Shown here: in pieces, positions 9,857 through 18,734 of the stretch
Layout: the number at the start of each line of letters is the position of its first letter
How positions within the stretch are numbered: the stretch's first letter is position 1
Source: Choricystis sp. odSpoLacu1
Taxonomy: Eukaryota; Chlorophyta; Trebouxiophyceae
Assembly: GCA_958009055.1 (NCBI GenBank)
Contig: OY253660.1
Coordinates: 372,001-436,000 of the forward strand
DNA length: 64,000 nucleotides
Reading direction: 5' to 3'
Made by a program: the position numbers and the translations under genes
The notes under the pieces: generated by a model
Database searches by the model: none
What the model was told of the DNA's origin: nothing
The model's input: only the letters and a program-made list of their open reading frames with translations

Positions 9857-10184
9857 TCAGGGATTCGGAGACTCCACCGACACGTCAGGCGAGGGCGCAA
9901 GAGGCGCAGCGGGCTGGGCCAGCAGCACACGCGTGAGAAAAGCAGGTGTCTCGCGGCGTCACCGGACGGGCCTCTCCACCGCGCACTCGCTGGGTCACGC
10001 CTCGCATTGGGAACGCACGGTGAGCCACACACGTCCTCTTGTCGAACACGCGCACACCACACACACACAAACTCTCCCTCACCAGGATGCGCAGCGCGGC
10101 TGGTGCGACCGCGCCCGCGTCAATCAGCGCCGCGTGGTCGGGGTCGTGGGCGCCACCGCCGTGGCGGCCTGCGGGCGGTGACAT
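9857..10184 (-). CDS. possible tiny two-exon gene, unknown
   Basis: The ATG at 10184 opens 34 codons (ending AALIDAGAVAPAALRIL) that stop at a good donor, GTGAGGGAG at 10082. In phase 0, an acceptor at 9950 or a better one at about 9913 leads to an open stretch ending at TGA 9859-9857, giving 52 to 64 residues. Composition is alanine/proline-rich like real exons here, but the acceptor at 9950 has a poor pyrimidine tract and I recognise no family. The region could equally be 5' leader of GID4. Low confidence. Confidence 0.28.
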
Positions 10185-10368
10185 CGGAGTGCGGGCGCGC
10201 GGGGACGGAGGCGAGAGGAGAGAGGGAACGCCCGACAAAAAACGCTGGACGATTGTGCTCTTCTCTTCGACTGCCTGCGACCACCGCTCTCTTTCCTCCC
10301 GACTGCTCTCGATACTGGCTCTCTCTCTCTAAACTACTTGCACACACACACACACACACAACACCCTG

Positions 10369-11073
10369 TCACCGAAACCTGCCCAAAAACCGGCGGAACC
10401 CTTCTTTCACCTCCCCCGAGCACGTCGGCACAGAGTGGCCGCCCCCATGCCGCAACCACTCCACCGCGGCTGGGTCCCACAGGTCAGCTAGTGCTTGTGA
10501 ACGCGCGGGCGGGATCAGCGCGTCTTTGTCCCCACTCACAAACAAGGTGGGCACAGATATGTGAGCGTCGCGCACGGCGGCCGCCTCTGCCTGACACTTC
10601 GGTAAAAACGCACCCGCCAAAATCGCAAACCGCGGCCGCGCGTCGACCGGCAGATCAGTCAGCAAAATGGCAGCCGCACACCCGCCCTGGCTGAACCCTA
10701 AGATTCCATCAAATGGGCCGGCATCAACCAGGGTCGCCCGCAGCAGGGGCAGGCTCGCCTCGCGCCACCCACTCATCGTCTCCACTGACGGCCGCCCGGC
10801 CGGTCCCGCGCTGTCGCCGTCCCACCGCCACCAGGAGCGCGGATCGTCCCGGGCGGCGCCCAGGGCGTCGCCGTCTGTGTCGTCGCCAGAGGGGGCAGAG
10901 GAAGGTGCGTCCAAGCTCGGCGCAGGGTGGGGCGCCTGCACAAAATGAAACTCGGCGAGGCTTTTGAGTCCTTTGCGCATGTGGCCGATCTTGCCGCTGA
11001 ACGTGGACTCGTTTTGGCGGTATCCGTGCAGACACAAGATGCGTAGCTTGGGCTGCGTGGGCGGGGGCGGCAT
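10369..11073 (-). CDS. serine hydrolase of the FSH1/OVCA2 family
   Basis: A 234-residue alpha/beta hydrolase in one exon. It begins LRILCLHGYRQNESTF, the family signature. The triad is visible: Ser in GILGFSQGG, Asp in VSGDKDALIP and His in HGGGHSVP. Its length matches yeast FSH1 and human OVCA2 (about 230-245 residues), which act on long-chain esters. No transit peptide is visible, so it is probably cytosolic. There are two in-frame start options, M1 and a second Met; the ATG at 11073 directly precedes the conserved strand. TAF10 starts 243 bases away on the opposite strand. Confidence 0.88.
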   Translation of the reverse strand: MPPPPTQPKLRILCLHGYRQNESTFSGKIGHMRKGLKSLAEFHFVQAPHPAPSLDAPSSAPSGDDTDGDALGAARDDPRSWWRWDGDSAGPAGRPSVETMSGWREASLPLLRATLVDAGPFDGILGFSQGGCAAAILLTDLPVDARPRFAILAGAFLPKCQAEAAAVRDAHISVPTLFVSGDKDALIPPARSQALADLWDPAAVEWLRHGGGHSVPTCSGEVKEGFRRFLGRFR

Positions 11074-11316
11074 TTTGGCGGGCGGGGGCGGCACGGCGCT
11101 CTCAGCGACAAAATTAAATCTCTGTGTGGTCGGTCACAACAAAAGAAACTGTTTCACACGCACGCGCGTCCTCCTGCGCCCCTCCACCCACACACACAGG
11201 CGCCACACACTCGTGTGCGTGTGCGCGCTGCTGCACCCTGGCTGCAGCGGGTGGTGGAGAGTGAAGCGTGTGCCTCCCCGACGCCGCTTTTTTCGGCCTA
11301 TCCTCTCGCTCAAACC

Positions 11317-11818
11317 ATGGCCCTGCCCGACAACTTGCCCGACTTTTTGGCGCTGGTGGAAGATGTGACGCCCACGGTGCGTGGGAGAGCATGAAGAGGG
11401 CGGCGGCGTCGCTCGCGGCGTCTCCCCATTGCTGAAAAGCCAACCCTCTCCTCCCCTCCCCACACAGCTCCCCGAGCCCGCCGTCGCCCACCTGCTGCGC
11501 ACCGCCGGCTTCACCTCGGACGACCCCCTGCTCACCCGCCTGGTGGCGGTGGCCACCCAGCGCTTTGCGGCGGCAGTCGCCCACGACGCGCTGCAGGTCG
11601 AACGCCGCCGCGCGCTGAGGCCGGGTGCGGCGGGTGGAGCCGCCGCCCGGCGGGCGGGGGGAGGGCGCCGTTCCGTGCTGGCGGTGGAGGACCTGTCGGA
11701 AGCGTTGCAGGATGTGGGCGTGTCGCTGACGCGGGCGCCGTACCTGGCGAGCGAGGCAGCGGGTGGTGGGGGGGGCGGCGGTGGTGGTGGATCACGCGGC
11801 CGGCGCAAGGCGACGTGA
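11317..11818 (+). CDS. TAF10: TAF10, TFIID/SAGA histone-fold subunit
   Basis: Two exons, 11317-11376 and 11468-11818, give 136 residues. The 91-nt intron (GTGCGT to CACACAG) falls between VTPT and LPEP. The TAF10 pattern is clear: PTLPEPAVAHLLRTAGF, TRLVAVATQRFAAAVAHDAL (long alpha-2 helix of the histone fold) and LAVEDLSEALQDVGV. It lacks the long N-terminal extension of animal TAF10 and ends in a polyglycine/basic tail. TAF10 pairs with TAF3, TAF8 or SPT7-type histone folds in TFIID and SAGA. TBP, its TFIID partner, lies 26 kb away in the same window. Confidence 0.92.
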
Positions 11819-11940
11819 AAGAGAGAGTATGTGGGTGTGGCTGACAGGCTGGGGGGTGTGCAGAGAGTTGTTGGGGGGGGGGAGAGGGTGGGGGTAGCAC
11901 TGTTTTTAATGCAAAGGTGAAACGTTGACAACACTCAACC

Positions 11941-12371
11941 TCACTTCACCCCGTTCTTCTTCATCCACGCCTCGATGGTGGCCCTCGTCTCCTGTGTGTG
12001 TGTGTGTGTGTGTGAAAAGTAGGGTCAAGGATCAAGAGCGTGTGTTTGCCCGATTTCCTCCGACTGATCAAACAACTCACCGGCTTCATCCCGCGCATAG
12101 ACCCCGACACCCCCAACTCGTACGACATGTAGTCCCCGAAGTTGCGCTTGTCGTAGCTGGCAGCCCGCTCGGCGTCGTATTTGGCCTTGTTGAGCTTGGT
12201 GCTCTCGAGGAGCCGCGCGACGAGCGGCGAGTCGGCCGCGCCAAGCGTGCCTGCTGCTCTCTCCGCGGGGGAGGGAGGTTTTGACACAGCAGCTGGCGAG
12301 GCCGACGCCTGCTCCGCCACGGTTGGCGAGGCGGCGGCCAGCAGCAAGGCACGGCGGGAGAGGAGAAACAT
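11941..12371 (-). CDS. probable thylakoid-lumen protein, PSI-N-like family (tentative)
   Basis: Exon 1 is 12371-12081 and exon 2 is 11991-11941. The 89-nt intron begins GTGAGTTG and ends in a TG/CA-rich acceptor. The 113-residue product starts with MFLLSRRALLLAAASP, a twin-arginine plus hydrophobic stretch, then AEQASA, which suggests lumenal targeting. The conserved-looking core is SPLVARLLESTKLNKAKYD, YDKRNFGDYMSYELG and TIEAWMKKNG. The core resembles small plant plastid proteins such as At1g49975 (annotated as photosystem I subunit N-like), from memory only. A longer chloroplast transit peptide would be expected, so an upstream exon may be missing. The gene is well supported; the family name is not certain. 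Confidence 0.7.
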
Positions 12372-12515
12372 CGGACGTGTGTGTTTTACTCGACGCTTTT
12401 TCACTATTTTAACAAAAGCACGCCCCGTTCTCAACACGGCGGCTCTGGCCCCACACACACAGCACACACACACAGCAGCTGTGCGTGGGTGCGGGTGCGC
12501 CAACCCCCACCCCAA

Positions 12516-14332
12516 ATGCCGGCCTCGTTGCGCGTGGTAGCAGCCGGTCCGGCGCGGCCCGCTCGCGCAGCGCCACGCGTGACGCGTGTTGCCCGCCGGT
12601 TGACACCTTTACACCAGCCTCTGACCCCCAATGTCCACGCCACTGGTCCCACGCCACCTCACGCCACCGACGACGCTGCCGCTGACGCTGCCGCCGCCGC
12701 CGTCGTCGCGGCGGTCGACCCGTCGGCGTCGGTCGGCGTCGTCACGTTGCCCGACGACACGGCGGCAGGCACGACACCACACGTGGCGTCATCACCACCC
12801 CCACCTGCTGCTGCGCCGGCGGCGGGGTGGCGGTCCCTGCTGTCCAGCCCGCACGACGCGGCAATCGTGGGGCTGGCAGTGCCGGCGCTGGGGTCTCTGC
12901 TGCTGGACCCCATCCTGAACTTGGTGGACACAAGTGAGTGAGAGAGGGATTGAATGGTCGTGAGGGCGAGGAGAGGCGAGAGAAGAGAGAGGGAGAGGCG
13001 GAGAGGGACACCCAACCAAGGAGGGTCGGCAACCGCCCCTCCATCCTGGCCGCCTCCTCCCTGTGCCTTGACCAGCCCTCCCTCCCGTCCACCCACTCAG
13101 GTCTCGTCGGCCGCCTCGGCACCGAGCAGCTGGCCGCCGTCGGCCTGTCCTCCATCGCGTTCACATTTTTTGCCATTCTCTTCAACTTCCTCATCTTCGC
13201 CACCACGCCCGCCGTGGCAGCCGCCGCCTCCCGCGGCGACCATGACGAAGTGGCCGCCGTCAACGCGCGCGGTCTGTGGGTGGCGGTCGCAGCGGGCAGT
13301 GTGTCGGGGGTGACCCTGTATGCTGCTGCACCTGCACTGGCAGCCGCAGCAGGCGCAGGCCCCTCTGTCGCTGCCCACGCCGTCATCTACCTGCGCTGCC
13401 GCGCCCTGGCCTGCCCCGCCCTGCTGGCCATCTTTGTGGCCTGCGGCGCGTTCCGGGGTGTGCGCGACACGCGCACCCCGCTCGCGGCGGCCGCCGTGGC
13501 CAACGCTGTCAACCTGGCGGGCGACTGTTTCCTCATGTTTGGCCTGGGCATGGGCGTCGCAGGCGCCGCCCTGGCCACTGCGGCGTCACAGTATGTGTCG
13601 GCCGCCCTGCTGGTGCGGGCGCTGTTGAGGAGGTCGCTGCTGCGCAAGGAAGCCCTTCTCAGACCTCCCTCCCTCGCCTCCTGCACCCCCCTGCTGAAAT
13701 CGGGGGCCGCCCTGGCCACCCGCAACGTGGCCACCATGGCCGTCATCCTGGTGGGCACGCACCACGTGTCTTGTTTGGGGGCAGCGGCTGCCGCAGCACA
13801 CGAAGTGTTGAGGCAACTCTGGATCGCCTCCGTCACCTTCTTCTCCGCCCTGGACGTCGCGTGCCAGTCCCTGGTGGCCACGTACGTGGGAGGCGGCGAC
13901 CCCGCCACCGCGCGCGAGGTGGCGTTGCGTGGCCTGCAGATCGCGGTCGCGGCCGGCGGCGCCGTCGCGCTGGCCCTGGCCGCCGCGGCCCCCGCCCTCC
14001 CCTCCATCTTCACGGGGGACGCCGCCGTCGCGGCAGCCGCGGGCGCCGTCCTGCCCTTTGTCGCCGCCTTCATGCCGGTGGATGCCGCGGCCGCCGTGCT
14101 GGAGGGCGGCCTGCTGGGTGCCAGCGATACGGCGTGGGTTGCTCGCTCCACTGTCGCCGTCTCGGCCGCCTGTGTCGCCGCCCTGCTCGCCTCCCGCGCC
14201 GCGGGCGCAGGGCTCGTGGGCGTGTGGCTGTCCTTCAAGACGCTGAGCGCGGGGCGGGCGGTGGCGAGCGCAGTGAGGTACCTGGGGCGCCGCCCCACGT
14301 CGCCGCTCGGGCGGGCCGCGAAAGCGGCGTGA
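12516..14332 (+). CDS. MATE efflux carrier, probably plastid (EDS5/DTX45-48 type)
   Basis: Two exons, 12516-12933 and 13101-14332, join inside NLVDT-SLVGRLGTEQLAAVG, the MATE signature after helix 1. The protein has 549 residues. The first 40 residues are Arg/Ala-rich with no acids (MPASLRVVAAGPARPARA), which suggests a transit peptide. About twelve hydrophobic segments follow in two halves. Plastid-envelope MATEs of the EDS5 group export small organic molecules by cation antiport; the substrate here is unknown. The 167-nt intron begins GTGAGTGAGAG. Divergent from the lumen-protein gene (144 bases between starts). Confidence 0.88.
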
Positions 14333-14455
14333 AAGGCCGAAAAATGCTCTGTGGTTTTTGGTGTTGTTTTCCCTCTCAGTTTTGTATTCATATTTAAAAA
14401 AACAAGAAACTCACTGTCATCACTGTCCTCAACGCAAACAGACCAACAAACTCTC

Positions 14456-14824
14456 TCACTTCCACTCGCGCAGCCTCCACCGCCGCGCGCGCTCCCCCGC
14501 GGCCGCCGCACGCTGCGTCGCCGCCTCCAGCCGCACCGTCGCCAGGGTCACCGCCTCCTCCGACCCGGGGGCCGCCTCCACGTAGAAGCCCAGGCCGACG
14601 GGCAGGCGGAGGGGGGTGGTGGAGACGGGGGTGCCGCGTATCAGCACTCCCGCCCCGATGTCCACCGCCCAGTCTTTGACGCCACCAGCCCGCACAGCAT
14701 CAAGCTGAGCCCGCGCGTCTGCTGAGGCTGCTGCTGCCGCCGCGGCGGCCGCGTCCGCGCGCGCGGCCGCGGTCGCCGCGACGACGGCGTCCAGCGCGGC
14801 CGCGGCGGACGGGAGGGAGGTCAT
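14456..14824 (-). CDS. UXT: UXT-type prefoldin-like protein
   Basis: A single exon of 122 residues with an alpha-prefoldin layout: an N-terminal alanine-rich coiled coil, a beta-hairpin region (WAVDIGAGVLIRGTPV and LRLPVGLGFYVE), then a second coil. The strand sequence VDIGAGV...LPVGLGFYVEAAPGSEEAV aligns well with human UXT (VDLGCNFF...VALGYGFFLE) rather than with PFDN3 or PFDN5. UXT belongs to the R2TP/prefoldin-like complex and acts in assembly of RNA polymerases and other large complexes. A 24-codon upstream ORF ends 24 bases before this start codon. Confidence 0.75.
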   Translation of the reverse strand: MTSLPSAAAALDAVVAATAAARADAAAAAAAAASADARAQLDAVRAGGVKDWAVDIGAGVLIRGTPVSTTPLRLPVGLGFYVEAAPGSEEAVTLATVRLEAATQRAAAAGERARRWRLREWK

Positions 14825-14848
14825 CTGTAGACAGCTTTTTTTGCTTTC

Positions 14849-14923
14849 TCACTTGGCGCGGGCGCGCAGGACGGCCAGCGCGGCGAGGCCGGCGAGCAGC
14901 GCGGCCCGCGTGGGGCGCGACAT
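14849..14923 (-). CDS. 24-codon mini-ORF upstream of UXT, transmembrane-like
   Basis: ATG at 14923 and TGA at 14851-14849 encode MSRPTRAALLAGLAALAVLR plus ARAK: one hydrophobic helix flanked by basic residues. It lies 24 bases before the UXT ATG on the same strand, so both would be on one mRNA unless there is a separate transcript. It could be a uORF lowering UXT translation, a bicistronic micropeptide, or chance. The frame is clean, but 24 codons is too short to be statistically convincing. Confidence 0.35.
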   Translation of the reverse strand: MSRPTRAALLAGLAALAVLRARAK

Positions 14924-15066
14924 TAGGGGTTTCTTTCGCGGCGCGAAAGAAAGAGTGACGGGCTGAGCTCGACGCCGCTCGCTTCTCCGCAGAACGACGC
15001 GTTTTTTTGTTTCGCTTCCTGCTTCCGCGCGCCTCTCCCCCCTTCCACCACACCACAAACCTACCA

Positions 15067-16821
15067 ATGCACGCGTCACTGACGCGCACGCCGTCTCTGG
15101 CGGCCCGTCCCGGCCGCCGGACGCGCGCGTCCGCCGCGCCACGTGCGGGTGAGTGAGAGTTGGGTGGTGCGGAAGCGTCTGCCCACGTGTGGTGGTCTTG
15201 CCGGCCCGCGCCCCCGGCGGTGCCTCCAGACGCACGCGCACTGCGCGTCCTGGCACCCTCGTGCAGCCGACTGTGCGGAGACGGACGCAGCGAGGCGCCA
15301 ATTGGCACAGCGCACGGCAACGCCAGTCCCGTCGATTCGGCACCCTCACCCGTTTTCCCCCTTGCCCCCCATCAGACGCCACCCCCGCCGCCGCCGAGAC
15401 CGCCGAACAGATGCTGGCCCGTGCCTCCTCCTCCGGCTCCCGCGTGGACGGGCGCGCCTTCCGCCGCTCGCTCGGCAAGACGGGGCGTTATGTTCGCAAC
15501 CCCACCAACGATGACGACGCCCTGGCGTTGATGGAGGAGCACGGTGTCGGCTACTCCAGCCTGGGGTTGGTGGCACAGGTGAGAGAGAGAGGAGAAGAGG
15601 AGAGGAGGAAAGCGCAAAACACACTCTATCCACGCCCTTCCAACCCTCACCCACCCACCCTCCCTCCACCAGATGCGCGCCAACAACAACACTTGGCAGC
15701 ATGCCGGCATCACCGTCACCCTGGCCGCCGCCTACGGCTACTGCTGGGGGGTCGAACGCGCCGTTCAAATGGCGTACGAAGCGCGGCGCGCTTGGCCGAG
15801 CGCCAAAATGCACGTCACCAACGAAATCATCCACAACCCCGCCGTCAACGCGCGCCTCCAAGAGATGGACATCGCCATCATTCAGGACGTGCCGGAGGCG
15901 GGCAAAGACTTTTCCAGCGTCAGAAAGGGGGACGTCGTCATCCTGCCCGCGTTTGGCGCGTCGGTGGCCGAAATGGCCCTCCTCGTCGAGCGCGGCGTTC
16001 AAATCGTGGACACCACCTGCCCCTGGGTCGCCAAAGTGTGGAACGCGGTGGACAACCAGGCGCGCAAGGACCACACGAGCATCATTCACGGCAAATACTC
16101 GCACGAGGAGACGGTGGCCACCGCCTCGTTTGCGGGGACGTACCTGATTGTTCGCGACCTGGATGAAGCGAGGTACGTGTGCGACTACATCGTCAACGGG
16201 GGGGACAAGGCTGAATTTTTGGCCAAGTTTGTGAATGCGATGTCCGCGGGGTTCGACCCCGACCGCGACCTGACTCGCGTCGGCCTGGCCAACCAGACCA
16301 CCATGCTGCGCGACGAGACGCTGGCCATCGGCAAGCTGCTGGAGTCCACCATGATGCGCAAGCATGGCGTGGAGAACGTGGCCAAGCACTACATGGTGAT
16401 GGACACGATTTGCGATGCCACCCAAGAACGCCAGGACGCGGTCACCGACCTCACCACCGCCAAGCCCGACATGATGATTGTTGTCGGCGGCTTCAACTCT
16501 TCCAACACGTCCCACTTGCAAGAGATCCCGGAGGCGGCGGGCGTGCCCTCCTTCTGGGTGGACGGCGCGCGCTGCGTCGACGCGGCGTCCAACACCATCA
16601 CCCACAAACTGGCCCACGGCGACATGGTGACGACCGAATCCTGGATCCCAACCGATGGGCGCCCCATCACGATTGGGGTGACGAGCGGGGCGTCCACGCC
16701 GGACAGGGCGGTGGAGGAGGTGCTGGAGAAAGTGTTTGCGATCCGCGACCCCGCCTTCTCCGGCGTGGCGCCCGCGCCCCAGCTGGCGGCGGCGGCGCGC
16801 GCGCGGCCGGCGGACCACTAG
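15067..16821 (+). CDS. HDR: 4-hydroxy-3-methylbut-2-enyl diphosphate reductase (HDR/IspH)
   Basis: Three exons, 15067-15148, 15376-15578 and 15673-16821, give 477 residues, the plant/cyanobacterial HDR length. The enzyme makes IPP and DMAPP in the last step of the plastid MEP pathway. The three [4Fe-4S] cysteines are visible in AYGYCWGVERAV, DTTCPWVAKVWN and VDGARCVDAAS. Other hallmarks are VTNEIIHNPAVNARL and VVGGFNSSNTSHLQEI. Exon 1 and the start of exon 2 form a Ser/Arg/Ala-rich transit peptide (MHASLTRTPSLAARPGRR). Introns start GTGAGTGAG and GTGAGAGAG and have CT-rich 3' ends. Divergent from UXT. Confidence 0.95.
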
Positions 16822-16996
16822 AGAGAGTGAGTGAGTGAGAGAGACGTGTGTGTGGGTTGGGTGTTGTGTGTGTGTGAACCGTTTTCTTTTTTCTTCCTTT
16901 TGGGTGTTTTTTTGTGGTTCCTTTCCCCTTCTACACGTTTGAAGAAAGAAACACAAGCAAAAAATGCATCCCAGGCGACAGCGGAAGAGGCTTACC

Positions 16997-18586
16997 TCAA
17001 TCCAGCGGCGGCGGCGCGGCGTCAGGTTCAGCGGCAGCAGGGGCGGCAGCAGCGTCGCCAGCAACCTCTGGCTGCGCTTCCTCCGCTGCATCCGCTGCCT
17101 CCGGCTGCTCCACGGCATCATCCATGACCGCGTCACCCGCCTCGGCCGCGGCGCCGCCATTGGCGCCGTCTCCAGCGTCGCCCGCCATAGCCGCCGCCTC
17201 TGCCGATGCCACCGCCTCCTCTGCCGCGCGCGCCACCCGGGCCTCCACCCTCTCCGCGGCACGCGCCAACCCCCGCGCCGCTCTCTCCAGGTCGGGGGGG
17301 GGCGTCGCCCACCGCTTCTTGGTCGCGCGCGCGCCGCCCAGCCCCCCCCCCCTCCTCCTCCCCCAGCGCCGCCCTCGGCAGCGGCAGCGCCCCCGTGGAC
17401 GCCCGCGTGCGGCGGGTGGGGGCGGGGGAGCCGTCCCGATCGTCGCCGGCGGGGCGCGTCGACCCGCGCGCGCCCCACTCGCGCAGCGCGGCGTCACCGG
17501 CGACTGCAGCGGCAGACAGCCTGCCCGCGGCAGCAGCCGCAGACGCGGACGCGGTGCCACCACCCGGCAGCACCGCCAGCGCGCGCAGGGCGAGGGCGGC
17601 CTCCGTGCCGGCGCCGCCCGCCGGGGCGGCCGTGAGCCAGGCGCGCGCGACGTCCCCCGCGCCCGCGTCCCGCAGGGCGGCGCGCACGTCCGCGTCCCGA
17701 GTCGCGCAGATGGCGCCCAGTACGGACGCACGCACCGTGTGGGACGTGGTGCGGCGCACGGCGTCGACGAAAGGGGTGGCGTTGTCGACTGAGGCCACGC
17801 CCCCGCCCTCGTCCAACAATGGCGCCACCACCGCCAGCGTGGCCACCCGGTCCGCCTGGGCAGCGTCCAGGGCGGCCCGGTCGGGCGTGACGGCGGCCAC
17901 TTCGGCCGCGCCCGCCCGCTTGGTGAGGGTGCGCGCGCAGTCGCGCAGCTTGGCAAAACAGTGGCGAAGCGCGACTTCCGTCGTGCCGAGTTGAAACGCG
18001 AGCGCGGTCGCCACATCCTTCTCTACATTGTCGCGCACGCCGTAGAGACCCGCGATGGCGTCCCGGACGTCGGGGTCGAGTGCGTAGCGGCCGCCAGCGG
18101 GCAGCTCAGCGCGCGCGCGCGCTGCGGCGGCCGCCTCGGCGGCCGCCTCAGCCGCCCGCATCGCGGCCTCATACTCGGAGTCAGTGTCCGACTCGTACTC
18201 GGTGGATTCAGACGCCGACTCGTCCAGGGAGGGGGTGGCGGCGGCGGCCGCGCGGCGCGCGGCGAGGGGGCGGCGGGTTGGGGGCGGGGGAGGGACCCAG
18301 CCTGCGAGCGGGTTGTCGCCCGTGGCTTCCACTTGCAGGCGAAGGGCGGAGGCCAGCGAGTTGGCCTGGTTGAGCAGGGTCTGGCGCTGGGCGGCGGCAC
18401 TGTGTGGGAAGGGGGGGGGGGAGGGTCGGTGTCGCCATGGGGTGCTGGCGGGCAGGAGCGGCCACAATCCACCCCCCCCCCCTCCCCAACTCACGTCGAC
18501 CGCACGTCGTCCGGCAGGGCGTCCACCCATGCGTAGACGCCGCGGCTGTTGGCGGCGACAGCCAGGGTGGCTGCGTCGGTGGCCAT
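16997..18586 (-). CDS. LD: LUMINIDEPENDENS-like nuclear protein (homeodomain plus TND), frame break in G11 run
   Basis: Exon 1 is 18586-18495 and exon 2 is 18399-16997; the join in phase 2 gives LPDDVRST-AAAQRQTLLNQ. The order matches Arabidopsis LUMINIDEPENDENS: LASALRLQVEATGDNPLAG, a divergent homeodomain (DPDVRDAIAGLYGVRDNVEK to CFAKLRDCARTLTKR), then a TFIIS-N/IWS1-like TND (DNATPFVDAVRRTTSHTVR to AGDVARAWLTAA). LD acts in nuclear co-transcriptional regulation with FLD. The C-terminus is read in two frames. At the 11-base run 17,342-17,352 removing one base restores KKRWATPPPDLERAARGLA and a long helical, acidic tail ending at 16997, about 497 residues in total. The homology is recognisable but weak over the tail. 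Confidence 0.72.
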
Positions 18587-18734
18587 GGGCGCGTTGACAG
18601 GGAACGAGGCCGGGGAAAACGAACAGCAGAGACACCGACGTTCAGCCACACACACAAAAACTCGCCGAAAACCCGGCTCCATGCCGGCGCGCCCACCCTG
18701 GGCGCGGCCCTCGCAGCGCGGTCCACACACCGCT
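18587..18734. promoter_or_regulatory. bidirectional promoter region, LD / exonuclease
   Basis: A spacer of 148 bases separates divergent ATGs at 18586 and 18735. If the exonuclease begins at the in-frame ATG near 18,681 the spacer shrinks to under 100 bases. No known core element is clear. Confidence 0.35.

Noticed and set aside
9857..10184. Naming the tiny gene as a mitochondrial or transcription-factor subunit
   Set aside because: No motif supports any family; kept only as a low-confidence possible gene.
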